From Sepiola atlantica (Eukaryota > Mollusca > Cephalopoda > Sepiida > Sepiolidae): a stretch of 64,000 bases of DNA. The notes under the pieces were generated by a model. It was given only the letters and a program-made list of their open reading frames with translations. It ran no database searches and had not been told where the DNA came from. Location: the NCBI GenBank assembly GCA_963556195.1, contig OY744529.1, positions 58,096,080-58,160,079 of the forward strand. The letters are read 5' to 3'. How positions within the stretch are numbered: position 1 is the first letter of the stretch; each line of letters opens with the position of its first letter. Position numbers and translations under genes: made by a program. This document shows positions 36,290-51,400 of this stretch, piece after piece.

Positions 36290-39200
36290 GCTACGATAAG
36301 AAGCAGTGAGATAGAAATTGATATTAAAAAATAACTTTTAATCCTGTTGTAGAAATTGTATATTAAAAGTAGATGCTATCTATGTGTAAGGAGACTTACT
36401 GCAGTTTGATTCATCTGATCCATCAGGGCAGTCATCACTAAGGTCACACCGCCACATCTTGGGAATGCACATGTTGTTTTTTTCACAAAGAAATTCATCA
36501 TGTTCATTACATTTAGCTGGGAAAAAAAACAAAAGATAAAAAGGAAGAAATTCATGTAAATGGTTATTCTATATTTCTGGTGAATTTTTATTCACTTTCT
36601 AGAAGTGATTAATAAATGTGAATTTTCTAGCGGAGTTGTTAAAAAATGTGAATTTTTTAGCGGAGTTGCTAAAACTGTGATTTTTTTAAAGAATTAATTT
36701 GAATTGACAGCAACTTCAATTCAAGTTAATTCTTCAATATGGTCTTTTTAAACCATAGATGGGTCGCTGACAAGTACTACCATCATGGGTTAGATTAGAG
36801 GGTTAGAGTAGCTAATAGGGTTGGAAAATAAGGTAAGTTGAAGAGAAAAAAAGGTAGAAAGATGAACTTTGGTGTGGTGGGTATTCAGGGTAATTTAGTT
36901 GGCAGTGTGCGATTTAAAGTTAATCAAAACCCTTTTATTTGCTTAACATTGATTAAATATAGCAATGATAGCATAATGAAAGTGATTCAGTGTAATCGGC
37001 AATAATAAACTGATCTCTATTATAATAAAACTACTACTTACCCCTGTTACAGTTCTGTTCGTCCTCACCATGAATACAATCATTTCGCCCATCACACTTT
37101 TGAAAATTGTAAATGCAGTAATTAGAATTCTTACAGAAGAATTTGTTTTCTCCGCAGTATTGATGATCATCTAAAATATGCAACAAAGAAAACCATTAGT
37201 AAATATTTTATTCAAACACATATCGAGAAAACATCATTTTCATTTTAAAACATGCATAAAATCAGAAGTAAATCGGCAAGTATTGAGGATATTGTTTTTA
37301 TTTATTGACTACAAAAGTACAAATTAAGAAAACATACCAATTATCATATTCGGTATACCATCTGTTTCACATGCTGACATATGTTGGACAGCTTTTAGAA
37401 ATTGACTCTCAAGCAAACTATTTCGGGTCAGATCTTTATTTATCACTTTTTCTCTCAACCCTAACCATATCACTTTATCCTATGTTTCCCTTGGCCTTCC
37501 CTGTCAACTTACCCTGCTTTCTCAACTGTTCTATGTCGGCTAACCCAAATACTTTCATCCATTCTTTCAATGTGACCAATGTTCCGTACATATCTCCCTA
37601 TACTATCCAGATTTAATCTTCCTCTGAGAGCATCAGATCTAAGTTTGTCTTTAAGACTCAAGACTCGCATTACACATCTATTGTATCATTCTCATATGAT
37701 TTCTCTCCATGCAACACATATCCTCAATCCTTACTGACCAGACACATGTCTGATAGACTCTTTGCTTGCCCAACAGTGGTAACATAATGTAAACAAATTA
37801 AAGTAAGTAAAGTAGATTCTGTTTGATGCTTATTTTTTGTATCTGGTGAAAAAAATAACAATATAGAAGTAAATCAAAACGTGTGCGGTTCACAGCAGAA
37901 ATTCAACTCTCCACAATGGGAAGTCATGTAGCATGATCGGGCATGATCGGGAGAGAAAGAAAAAAGTCAGATAAAACTTACTACATTGTGCTTCATCGCT
38001 GTTATCACCGCAGTCATTCTTCATGTTGCACTGGAGCTCATCGAGTATACACAGACCATTGTTACATCGGAATTGGTCATTTTCACACTTACAGTTCACT
38101 TCGTCACTGGAATCACCGCAGTCATCATGTCCATCACAAACTTGGTTGTATGGAATGCACTTCTTGTTGATGCAGGCAAACAAAGTCACTGGGCATTCAC
38201 GATGCTCTACAATTCAAGGAGAAAATATAAATACATCTTAGTAAACTAACAAAACAATATTCAATAGACATTGATTTTCATTTGAGGCTTAATACATTTA
38301 TATTATTTAATGGTAAGAACAGATGTGCCAATATATAAGAATTTCTTAAGAAAATACTGAAAGCTGTTTTAGGAAAATCGAATATCACTCACGGCAAAAC
38401 CCTTTATCTTCATCACTGGCATCAATACAATCAGAGATGTTGTCACACGTCTTTTCATATGGAATACAAGCGTGGGAACTAAGACAAACAAATTTGTTCA
38501 GTCCACACGTTCCATTTTTGGCTGTTAAAAACAAGAAATAAATACACATTTTAGATTAAGTATAATAAAAAATTATTGAACTGATAAATCTACTTTTAAG
38601 GTTATTTTGATGGCTATTTTTACTTAGCTCCTTTTAAAAATGAAAGCTGATTATATTATTATTATTATTTTAATTTTTCCTCTTCTTGTCTCATGGTTCA
38701 TATTATAAAAGGTTCATTTTGATTAAGTTTAATCTTTCGATAAAATTTTCTTTAAAGTTTTTCAACATATCATGGCTAATTTCATCACAGTCCTCAGTAT
38801 CTAAAAGGTTAATTTTATTAAGTTTAATCTTAGTCAATCAGTTTTTTTTCATTCTGGTGAATAACTTATTAAAATTATTGTTAGAGTATTATTTGAACTA
38901 TTTATTAAAATTTGAAAAACACATGATGCTCATACTGCTTTTCAGATACATTGAAATTAATATTTGTACGAAAAATGGAAATCAAAATTTTCAATATTAT
39001 CACATGTTAATGGCAACTTGTAGATATATTATGATATCAATTCATTTCAAATAGTTTAATATAATTGTTATTTTCATTCCTAATGTATTGAATGTCCTTG
39101 GAGGCATTCAAGAAGAAACTGAAGAATACATGGCCATGAGAAGTTGGAGGTCAATGTGTGGTGTCAGACAGGCGAATCTACTATTAAAGTCATTTTAATG

Positions 39201-42200
39201 GTGATTTGTACAGATACGATTGCAAGTAAAACACTTAACACTTGTATAAATGACTGCTTGATATGGAAATGGGCTACAAAAATACTGAACTGCATTTTCT
39301 CTCCATTTTTATGCAAATGAACTTTCTTGTCAGTATTGTTTTAAAACTAGAGAATATTTGGGATTTACTTCCAACTCATATGTGTGGATTGTTAACATTA
39401 AATCACCATATTTTGGATTACTTTATTACACACATGGTAATGTGGATAGAACATCCTAGACATATTGGGGATGTGAGACTTTCATAGGATCTGTTATACA
39501 GACAATTGGTCCAGAACATGGAAAACATTGGTCATTCCACACTCTAACTCAAAGATACCTGCCAGAGGAACCCAAGACCCTGCAACATTTCAGTCACCCA
39601 CCACTGTCTTGCATCATACAATTCATATGGACATTGCAGAGGCAGATAGGAGAAGGGGTCATCTCATGACAGAGATGAGAAACCAGAAAAGATATGCTAC
39701 AGTGAAGCTTGCACCTCAAGTGACTTGCTTCATCTGTGCCTGTTACCACTTCGCTCGACATAATCATAGCAGATGGTGCTGTGGGTATGATTCAACTCAA
39801 GGATACATTCATTAGGGTCTCTCAATGATGATGAATGTTTTCAGTTTACTTACTCTTGTTCTGCACTCATCTGATAATATATTGTCTTCAAAAGATTTGA
39901 TAAGATTGTGTTATTATCACTAATCGAACATTTGTATAATAAGGCTTCTTCTTTAACATTGAATTTTAGAGAAGGGCTGAGTTTATTTAATCTTTATAAT
40001 AAAAGTGAACGTGCATGTGTCCGGCACGCTTCGAGACATTAGAAGAGAGAGATAGAATGAGAGTGAGAGACAGACAAACAGAGAAAAGGACGCTTAAGTT
40101 CGAGGTAGCAATAGCATCAGTTTTATCTTCTGTTTTTTATCAATTAGTTTTGTCTTCTCATCAATTAGTTTTGTCTTGCTTTTCATATAGACTAGTTGTT
40201 CTTCTTTTTCTTATAGATTAGTTTTGTCTTCTCATCAATTAGTTTTGTCTTGCTTTTCATATAGACTAGTTGTTCTTTTTCTTATAGATTAGTTGTCTTT
40301 TTCTTATCAATTAGTTTTGTCTTCTCATCAATTAGTTTTGTCTTCTCATCAATTAGTTTTGTCTTCTCATCAATTAGTTTTGTCTTCTTATCAATTAGTT
40401 TTGTCTTGCTTTTCATATAGACTAGTTGTTCTTCTTTTTCTTATAGATTAGTTGTTCTTCTTTTTCTTATAGATTAGTTTTGTCTTCTCATCAATTAGTT
40501 TTGTCTTCTTATCAATTAGTTTTGTCTTCTCATCAATTAGTTTTGTCTTCTCATCAATTAGTTTTGTCTTGCTTTTCATATAGACTAGTTGTTCTTCTTT
40601 TTCTTATAGATTAGTTTTGTCTTCTCATCAATTAGTTTTGTCTTCTCATCAATTAGTTTTGTCTTCTCATCAATTAGTTTTGTCTTCTCATCAATTAGTT
40701 TTGTCTTGCTTTTCATACAGACTAGTTGTTCTTCTTTTTCTTATAGATTAGTTGTTCTTTTTCTTATCAATTTTTTTATCCATTACTTTTGTCTTTTTAG
40801 CGATTAAGTTTGTCTTTTTCTTATTGATTACTTTCGTTTCAATGATTTCAACTAGTGAATAGAGAGAATGGATTCTTACTGCAGGTTTTCATATCCGGCA
40901 TCAGACTGAATCCATCACGACATGCGCAATAGGGAGTAGCGTGAGTGTCGACCATGCACATATCATGGCATCCAAACCGATTTTGATAGCAGGGATTCTG
41001 TTTGCCTAGAAGCAAAAAGGATATGCAATGAAAGAATGTATAGATTAAAAGAAAAACAAATAAAAGAAAAGTTTGTTGATACTTACAATCATCTGTATCA
41101 TTTGCAACAGCAATGATACCCATAGGGTGCCTGGAAATTCGGTTTCTCATCCAAGTAATTCCTGAGCCATCATATTTATTAGCTCGAAGAACTGCCTTCA
41201 GCATCCAATCTGTCCAGTAAATAAAATTACCATAGACAGCTAAAGCGAACGAGTGCCGTGGCACAGCAGTTACAATCACCTGAAAGAAAGAAATGAAAGA
41301 AAAGAAATTATTATTATCACTGTGGAAATTCCAGAATTGTATACTTCATTTTTGTAGATAGCTACTGTGCTTAAAAATATTTCAATTCTATGGACATTCG
41401 GTGCGAACACAGACCCCGTTATATTATTGTACCACCTTTGTTCAAACTGAAACATATTTATCTCAGGACTCTGGTTAATGAAGTTTAAAAATAGTTTAAG
41501 GGGGCTATCTCCAAACCCTTGTAGGAGGTTGTGACACATTTTCATTCTATGGACGTCCAGCTCGAACAGAGACCCCACATTGGGCAGAACAGATACTACA
41601 CTTGGAAATATTTAGTTAGAGAAATTATAAAAAAATTACATTTTAAACAAATTAGACACAAGTCCATCAAAAGTGTGGGGGAAGAGAGGGTCGTTGGTCA
41701 TCGTTGGTCATCCTTGGTCTAGCCTGAAAACCCAGAAAGTATATTTTAGCAACATCAGATGAAATTTAGAAAATTATTTTTTTTACATTGCATCTTTGGT
41801 GATCGGGCAATCCCATCTTCTAAAAAATGATAACATACCAACGAACATGAAATTGCCTTAGTCTATCATTATATAGATTATTTTTACTTTTTGTCTTTGT
41901 GTCTCATACTGAGGCCATATGTTTTGTGAATGACTTCCAACTTCTCCTGTCTGTTACCATTTTCCTTATGCCGCCTGCTAGAAGGTCGTCATCAACTGAC
42001 CACCTCCATGTCTTAAGCGGCCTACTTCACTGCCTTGAGCCATCAAGTGTGGGCATACTTCAGAACATTTCAGATGATTGATGGCGGGCGACGTGGCCAT
42101 ACCAATTGATATGTTGGCGATGCAATTTCTCATGAAAGCCTATACAGTGAGACTGGCAATTTTCTCCAACCAATGCATTGCACACATTATCGTGTCGTTT

Positions 42201-45200
42201 TGATGTTTCGTCGACGACCACTTCACACAAGTGTACAGGTCGGACATGTGTGTTGTTGTATACAATGGGATTCATGTGTTTTGTAGTCATTAAACTCAAG
42301 AGAATAATAGAGTTTTTCTTTTTTAGACTTTAATAGGCATTTTGATATTTCAGTTTACATAAGTTGCTTATGTTTCAGAATATTTGAGATAAGGATTGAT
42401 AATTTCTATTATTTAGATTATTCAGACTACTGTTCTTATCTTGGATGTTATTCTCACAACTATTGGTAGTCCGAATAATACAAATAGAAGAAATAAAGTA
42501 AATTATGTATGTATGTATGTATGTATGTATGTATGTATGTATGTATGTATGTATGTATGTATGTATGTATGTATGTATTTGCTGAATGGTTTAATCCCAA
42601 GTCAAAAAAATAAATAAAAATGCTAAATGTTGATCATCATCATTGTAGATTTTCCTTCTTTATTCATTTCAATTGAATTAATGTATATCAGTGGCACTTT
42701 TCAAAATAATGACATTTGTTGATCTGTTAGCCAATCAGAATTGTGATTTACTGTATATTAGCTATATAGATATTTTTTTATTTTCACAAATATTTTATTT
42801 ATGTTGAGTTGAACCACAAAACGTTTTCATACTAAATAACTGATATGACAACTATTTTCACTAAACTTCCATGAAAATTGAAACTAAATCTATCAAGTTT
42901 ATATCTACTTGATACTTTAGAGAAAATTGAAACTAAATCTATCAAGTTTATATCTACTTGATACTTTAGAGAAGAAAAATTGAAACTAAATCTATCAAGT
43001 TTATATCTACTTGATACTTTAGAGAAAAAAAATGAAACTAAATCTATCAAGTTTATATCTACTTGATACTTTAGAGAAAAAAAATTGAAACTAAATCTAT
43101 CAAGTTTATATCTACTTGATACTTTAGAGAAAAAAAATTGAAACTAAATCTATCAAGTTTATATCTACTTGATACTTTAGAGAAAAAAATTGAAACTAAA
43201 TCTATCAAGTTTATATCTACTTGATACTTTAGAGAAAAAAATTGAAACTAAATCTATCAAGTTTATATCTACTTGATACTTTAGAGAAAAAAATTGAAAC
43301 TAAATCTATCAAGTTTATATCTACTTGATACTTTAGAGAAGAAAAATTGAAACTAAATCTATCAAGTTTATATCTACTTGATACTTTAGAGAAGAAAAAT
43401 TGAAACTAAATCTATCAAGTTTATATCTACTTGATACTTTAGAGAAAAAAAATTGAAACTAAATCTATCAAGTTTATATCTACTTGATACTTTAGAGAAA
43501 AAAAATTGAAACTAAATCTATCAAGTTTATATCTACTTGATACTTTAGAGAAGAAAAATTGAAACTAAATCTATCAAGTTTATATCTACTTGATACTTTA
43601 GAGAAGAAAAATTGAAACTAAATCTATCAAGTTTATATCTACTTGATACTTTAGAGAAAAAAAATTGAAACTAAATCTATCAAGTTTATATCTACTTGAT
43701 ACTTTAGAGAAAAAAAATTGAAACTAAATCTATCAAGTTTATATCTACTTGATACTTTAGAGAAGAAAAATTGAAACTAAATCTATCAAGTTTATATCTA
43801 CTTGATACTTTAGAGAAAAAAAATTGAAACTAAATCTATCAAGTTTATATCTACTTGATACTTTAGAGAAAAAAAATTGAAACTAAATCTATCAAGTTTA
43901 TATCTACTTGATACTTTAGAGAAAAAAAATTGAAACTAAATCTATCAAGTTTATATCTACTTGATACTTTAGAGAAGAAAAATTGAAACTAAATCTATCA
44001 AGTTTATATCTACTTGATACTTTAGAGAAGAAAAATTGAAACTAAATCTATCAAGTTTATATCTACTTGATACTTTAGAGAAAAAAAATTGAAACTAAAT
44101 CTATCAAGTTTATATCTACTTGATACTTTAGAGAAAAAAAATTGAAACTAAATCTATCAAGTTTATATCTACTTGATACTTTAGAGAAAAAAAATTGAAA
44201 CTAAATCTATCAAGTTTATATCTACTTGATACTTTAGAGAAAAAAAATTGAAACTAAATCTATCAAGTTTATATCTACTTGATACTTTAGAGAAAAAAAA
44301 TTGAAACTAAATCTATCAAGTTTATATCTACTTGATACTTTAGAGAAAAAAAATTGAAACTAAATCTATCAAGTTTATATCTACTTGATACTTTAGAGAA
44401 AAAAAATTGAAACTAAATCTATCAAGTTTATATCTACTTGATACTTTAGAGAAGAAAAATTGAAACTAAATCTATCAAGTTTATATCTACTTGATATTTT
44501 AGAGAAGAAAAATTCTGAAATACACACCATACGACCAGTGCCATCAAGATTACATCGTTCTATCTTGTCCAAACGCGCATCAGCCCAGTACAATTTTTGT
44601 GCCTTGTGGTCGATGGTCAGTCCATTTGGTGTGTGGATGTTGGTCTTAATAATATAGTGAGCATCATAACCATTTAACGAAGCTCTTTGAATACTTGGGT
44701 TTTTTATATTCCAGTTTGTCCAATACATACGTCTGCAAAAAAAAGCAGAAAATAAATGTTTTAAAATCAGTCAGAAATGGATCCCTTTGAAAGAATTAAT
44801 TCACTAAATGACATTATTTTATGCATACAAACGAGCCAAAAACTGGAAATATAAAAACAAATCTTCAATTTAGAAATATATCACAAATTTATTTAGTTTT
44901 TAGAAATATTAAAAAATAAACTTCAAATCTCTTGGAAAAATATTATTTTGTGTAATGACTAATCTAATGGCTGGTTGTCAAAAACCAAGCTAAAGTTATC
45001 CATGGCAAAATACAAGCTGTACGTTAAATATTCTAACTAAAATGAAGATTCTATTTCATTTTGCCGATTGAATAAAATGTATAGAGTTAGTAGCAATTTA
45101 AAAAATGACAGTCAATGTAATTTGTGAGAATTTGTAAATTTTGTTTGGTTTAAAATAAGTGATTTGATAAGTAAATAATATTGAGATTTTCCTCCTCTTA

Positions 45201-45437
45201 GGCTTTAGTATTAGAAAACTGTATGACAAGAAAAAATTACTCGTTTGAAGTTTCTAACTTCACCATAATAGAAACTCAGTGCCACACACATACACACACA
45301 CAGACACATAGACTTAGTACTAAACAAATAAAAAAAATCCATATGGTCTCAGAAACGATCGTACACAAATCTGTTGTTTATGTTGAATTCTTGGAACGTA
45401 CATAAATGAATATCATAAATTTATTTACCTCCGATCT

Positions 45438-45478
<41 letters not shown>

Positions 45479-48400
45479 TGATTCTGTAACAGGATTCAAA
45501 AAGCTTGAAACGCTGGCGTATGTAGGCAAAAATAATTTAATATTTACGTAAATAAATATTGTTATAAGCCCCTTTAAGCAATTGAAGTTGAGCCCTGTTC
45601 GGAGAGTTACAAAATAGACGGTCACGTAGCTATATGCCATGTTCTGACAACGTTCGTTGAACACTCTCAATAAGTCTACTGGCTGTGCTTTGTTTAGGCA
45701 TCAATAGAAAATAATTCCCTTTCTTTGTGTGGTCATTTCTTGTGGTAGTGTGGTTAGAATGCTTGCTTGCGGAGTCTAGGGGGATTCTGTAACTGAGTTC
45801 GAATCTTGCGACCGTCTGAAATTATCATCTCCCACACTGATGATAGCAAAAGCTTTAAATGCTGGCGTATGTAGGTAAAAATAATTTAATATTTACTTTT
45901 TACTTTTTCAGTAAACATCTTTATTCCTGCAATAAACCCCACTTTTTTTTTCTTTTTATGTGCTGAAACAGTTGTATGAATAAAGATTTTTTTTTTTAAG
46001 TAAATTTGTAACATTAAATTATTATATATTTTGAGATCTAGTAATATAAACACTATTGAGCTATTAACCCAATTTTTGTGTGAATTTAAAAGAAATAAAT
46101 TATATATATATACAGCAAAACCGTGTGTGTGGATGACTATATAAGCCCCATTCTCGGGTCGAGCACTGTTGTTCAGTAATATCACCTGCTGCCCTAGAAA
46201 TGTATCAGAAAGATTTCAAAAACTAAATCTGCTAGACAGTTTTCTTCTTTAATAATTAATTGGATTTTGTAAATATGAAAGTTTTTTAATACTTTTCCTC
46301 GCCCTAGAAATGTATTAGAAAGATTTCAAAAACTAAATCTGCTAGACGATTAGTTTTCTTCTTTAATAATTAATGGGATTTTGTAAATATGAAAGTTTTG
46401 TAATACTTTTCCTCCCCCTAGAAATGTATCAGAAAGATTTCAAAAACCAAATCTGCTAGACAGTTTTCTTCTTTAATAATTAATGGGATTTTGTAAATAT
46501 GAAAGTTTTTTAATACTTTTCCTCGCCCTAGAAATGTATCGGAAAGATTTCAAAAACTAAATCTGCTAGACCGTTTTCTTCTTTAATAATTAATGGGATT
46601 TTGTAAATATGAAAGTTTTTTAATACTTTTCCTCGCCCTAGAAATGTATCAGAAAGATTTCAAAAACTAAATCTGCTAGACAGTTGGGATTTTAATCTTT
46701 GTAAAGGGACATAAAAGTGGTGCAAAACTGTTCTGTTCGGGGAATGAATTTTACCTATCCTGGAACAGGTACTCTTTTAGTAATGGTATAAGAATGAAAT
46801 TACAAGGTCATTTTGAAAGTCTTTTTGATGAAATATTTAAGAGAGTTTTATTATTCCTATTATATATTCTGTGAGATAGGAAATTTTATATGTGTCTATG
46901 TATATTTATAATTTTTCTCATTAAAATTGAAATATTTATTAAATAAATAAATATAAATTATGCATAGATAAAAAGTAGAATATAATTTAGATTTTGTTTT
47001 TGAATTTTTTACATGAGGATTGATAATTTGAATTATTTGGACTATTATTCTCATCTTGGTAGTTATATTCATATTTGGATTAATGTAACTTCAGACGATT
47101 TTGAACTTGGGAACCTTTTAGTTTGACTCGGGAATCTGTACGGAATTTTGAACTTAACAGCTTTGAATTAAATAACGAGTTCAGTTTGAAATTCCATAGA
47201 GATTCCCAAAGTTCAACTCGAAGGTTCCAAGTTGAAAAATATGCACCCAAAGAAGGTCAGAGGTAACATCGATCAAAACATTGTGAAAAATGAGGATAGT
47301 TGTTTGAATAATCCAAATGATCTAGATTTATTTGAAAGTGACTTACGATTCACAGCTGTTAATAACAATTGCACGAAGATAATCATCTTTTGTCAAATTC
47401 AAAATTGTCTCTGGTTGTGGATCGACCACAGTGTCATTGACATTCAGACGACTGATGGAACTGTGAGTGTAGCTGGTCCAGTAAAGATAATCAAGCTCAG
47501 AGCTGTAGGCCAAACCTTCAGCAGATCCAACATCTGGAAAATGAAAGAAGCACCAAAAAGTTACCAGATCCTTTTGAAACACTTTCTTTTCTTGGAAGTA
47601 AATAACTTTTTTCTTTTATCTTGAAATATAGTAAATTAAAAAGTCATTGAAAAGTAGATGAGTGTAATCGACGATGATGCCTTGAAAAAGTTTTAATTTT
47701 GTGGATTTAAGAGGTCTTTAATAAGTGGAATTTGCTCTAATTTTATGATCAATATAATTTTCTGTCTGTTATTTATAGTTTAAATCTCATTAAAATCAAG
47801 TGTTTTTCTTTCTTTTATCTTAATATAGTAAACAAAAAAGTAAGTAAAATGTAGGTGATCATGATCGACGATACTGTCTCCATTTCCTCATCTATACAGA
47901 AGGAGAGTGATGGGTGGGGGTGGATTTCCAGACAATTAGCGGCAATATCTTGGAATTGAGCAGTTGACTTTAGTGGGATGGAAATTCCAAGACAATCAGC
48001 AGTATTCTGGTTCCAGCCTCTAGCCAAACACAAAATATTAATAAGTGCAGAGTATATTTTCTCAACTTCGATAGAGAACAAATTTGTTTAGAGTTATCTC
48101 CCCATCGCTTTGAGTATTGGTATTGAGTTAAGAAAATTGACCTAGGTAGACATTGATCCTACAAACGAGTTCATCCACCCTTGAAGACAACTAATTCTTT
48201 TATTCTGCTAGATGTCTTGCCATACTCCATACCAGAGCACCTGGTGGTGTACTATATCACACGGTATTAGTAACACTCTTTCAATAATATGACTAAAAAC
48301 CTTAAAAGTGATAAAAATTAACTGTATAATTAAATGAAAGTTGACAGTAAATTAGAATGAAACATAAATCAATCAAATTTCTGTTATTGCTTTTCAGTAG

Positions 48401-51400
48401 ATTGGTAGGCATCAAGTTATAATGTCTAAAAATACCCAGCACTGGTTATTTTGTACTAATCTGTTGCAATTCGTTTTTACAGTTATTGAGAGGATACTTA
48501 CTTCTTGCAAGGATTTTAAAATGTGAACCATTCAGCGAAATAGAACCAATTTCACTGCGCTGAATATCTGAATAAAAGATTCTCTGTCTCTTATAGTCAA
48601 AAGAAAGGCCGATGACATTTTTCATGTAGGTCCTGTTTTGCATCGGTCGCACAGGAGGATTTAGATTATTTTCATTGATCATGTGGATGCCACGGATTGA
48701 AGTAACTTCAGAGAAGAGCAAGTAGGCATCATAATCTGAAATTATAAAAACAAGAATGATGGAAAAAGTAATTAAAGCCGTAATAAATACCCAAAAAAAT
48801 CTTTTATAGAAAATAATTTGATTGATTTAAAATACCTCCCTTGAAAATTAAATTTAAATGAAATAAACACTATTTAAATAAAATCTATTTCCTAAATCTT
48901 AGCTATTTATCCGCTTATTCAATTACTTTCTAATATATGTAAAACTATTGCTTATAGAGCAAAAAATCATACAATAAAATTACAAACAAAAAACACAGAA
49001 CCGTTATTAATTAAAACAGACTTTAAAAACTAAATAGTCAATGAAATGTACAATGACTACTGAGTAAACATTTTAAAAATAGTATAGATGTCTCTCTAAG
49101 CATAACAAGGTGTTTCAGCTAATTATTACTATGAGTGAATATTGACGAAGGAAAAGAACACTAAAGAACGTAGAATCTAAGATGAAAATGATTTATTCAT
49201 AAGCATTGAGAATAAGTTTTAAGTAAAATTTACCTTGACATGATTTACCATCTTGATCAAGTTGTCCATAGGAGCAAGTGCACGTAGCCTTATTTTCAGA
49301 GTTGAGAAGGCAAAGATTCTGGCAGCCAGTGGTGTTATCTGAACAGACATTCCAATCTGAAATGATAGAAAAAGAAAACAAAATGGTGAGTGAAAAGAAA
49401 GAAAAAACAAAGCAACAAAACAAGGTGATCTAAAAATGAAAATAAATATCAGATTCTAAACGTCTTAGAAATGATTAAACAATCAAAGAACATATTTATG
49501 GCAACGTGTGTGTGCACATGCACGCATACATTCATGTAGAAATTCAAAGAAAAAACTTAAAGCATTTATAGTAGTTTATATATTACGCTTTCATATTTAT
49601 AATTCATTAGCAGTATTCATCCAGTGTTACCCGTGCTGAGATATATTGCTGGTTGGAAGATTTCTTAGGAAAAATAATTTCAAATATTGTCCTGTTTACA
49701 ATTTGTGTCCAAGAAAGAAAAGATAAAATAACATTTCAAATATGAGGTCAAGTAATAAAAATAAACTGTCAGCGCTGTGGTATTTTAAAAATAAAACCCT
49801 ACTTGTTGACACTGCAGTTCTCAACGTTTCTATAAAACAACAAATCAAAAGGAATTCCTTTTTTCTTTAATTATTTTAAATCTTAAAAATACCAATGAAA
49901 ATAATTATTTAAATGTTTAAAGCGTTTTTTAAATACATTCTTCACTGAGATATTTTTTGTTTAATTTTGAAACAAAGAAAATCTATTTAAAAAAATGTTG
50001 TTTCTTTAAATTCTAATATATTTCAGTTATTTTATTGACCTAACCAATAATTGCCCCTAGTGACACCAGAGGAATCGAAAGAAAATTTTAGTGTCTTTAG
50101 ATTCCTTGAAAAATGTAACCCTTATAGAAACTTATTTGAAACTTTGACTTATATATAAATAATTGTATTAATGGCTTTTGTTAAGACGGATTTACCTCTG
50201 CATTCTAACAACACTATTAGTCTTTTAATAAAGTGTCATAGGGATGACTAATTTGATGGCATTGATTGCCTGAGAATGTTAAGCCAAGGAGTTGAACATT
50301 GGACTCTTGGGAAAAGTGCTATCAGCCATGGCAATCAGTTGTTGGAAATATTTCTTATAACTTTTAAGGGAAAGGAGCTTGTCTTGGTAGCATTGAATAT
50401 GACCATCCATTTTTGGCACTATTCTACTATAGACTGGAGGACATTTTTTAAGGATTCAGCCATTGCCTTGGATGTGTGTGCATTCGATTTGTTCCATGTC
50501 AAGAATAACAATTTAAATCTCTTCACGTTTGATCGGATTAAAATAAATCAAAACGCAGACAACTTAAATTACTTACCATCTGTATTGGAACTGTGAAAAA
50601 CTTTAATATCTTTGAGTTTACTTCCCTGGTTTGTTTTCAGATAAATCAGATCACTGCCATCATTTTTATTAGCTCGGATAATTGATCCGGATTGGTTAGC
50701 ACTGCAAAACAATTACAATTCAAATCATCATGTCAGATTTATATACAAAAAAAAAGCTTTTACTTATTTCACAAAATTTATTATTATCATCTGGGATTTT
50801 TCATTGTCATTTTTTTTTTGTGGAACTTTTTTAGGGATTTTGGAGAGTTAGTTTCTTGTTTTTGCTATGGCCCATTTATGGGTGAGGGAGTCATCATAAA
50901 ACTAGATCAGTTCATTTAGGAATGTTTGCAGGAGATTTGGTTCCAGTTGCAGTAATCTTGTGTCTAGATATTGATAATCATCTTATTTATTAGCATTTAT
51001 TTATTTTATTTTTCTCTAGTCATATCAGAATTAATTTTATTTTATTTTTATTTTATTTTTTTTTAGATTGCGCATCTATGATTTTTCTGGCCTCTGCAAA
51101 TGGGAAATTTTGTGGGTGCTTCAACTTCATATTATTTTTTTCTTTTAGTGGAATTTATTAACGTCCCCCTCACTGACTGGCTGCAGCCTTGTCCCTTAAG
51201 GGTCTCACGGATTGGCTGTCAGGCATCCCAACTACTACTCCCTTGGGGGTCACGTGAGTCAGTCCATAAAAACGCTTGTACGCTGTGTTCCAGCCTCTTT
51301 ACGACCTACCTTTGAACCTGGTAGGACCGCGGCTGGATGCTTCTGAGACAAAGCCCTCGACAGCAGTCGCAAAGAGCCCCCACTCCTTCCTGTTACCAAC

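Noticed and set aside
39528..39815. A 95-codon plus-strand frame as a host gene
   Set aside because: No splice context, no conserved domain beyond a weak retroelement-like tail. Kept only as an unassigned block.
42879..44515. CRISPR-like array
   Set aside because: There are no unique spacers between repeats; it is a head-to-tail minisatellite in an animal intron. The same holds for 25705-27840 and 40125-40785.
45735..45820. Functional tRNA gene
   Set aside because: A- and B-box-like words are present but the sequence cannot be folded into a standard cloverleaf by eye, and its 3' part is a repeated SINE tail.
47815..48081. An 88-codon minus-strand frame as an extra LRP1 exon
   Set aside because: No LDLa, EGF or YWTD pattern, no suitable splice sites, and the exons on each side already join in phase.
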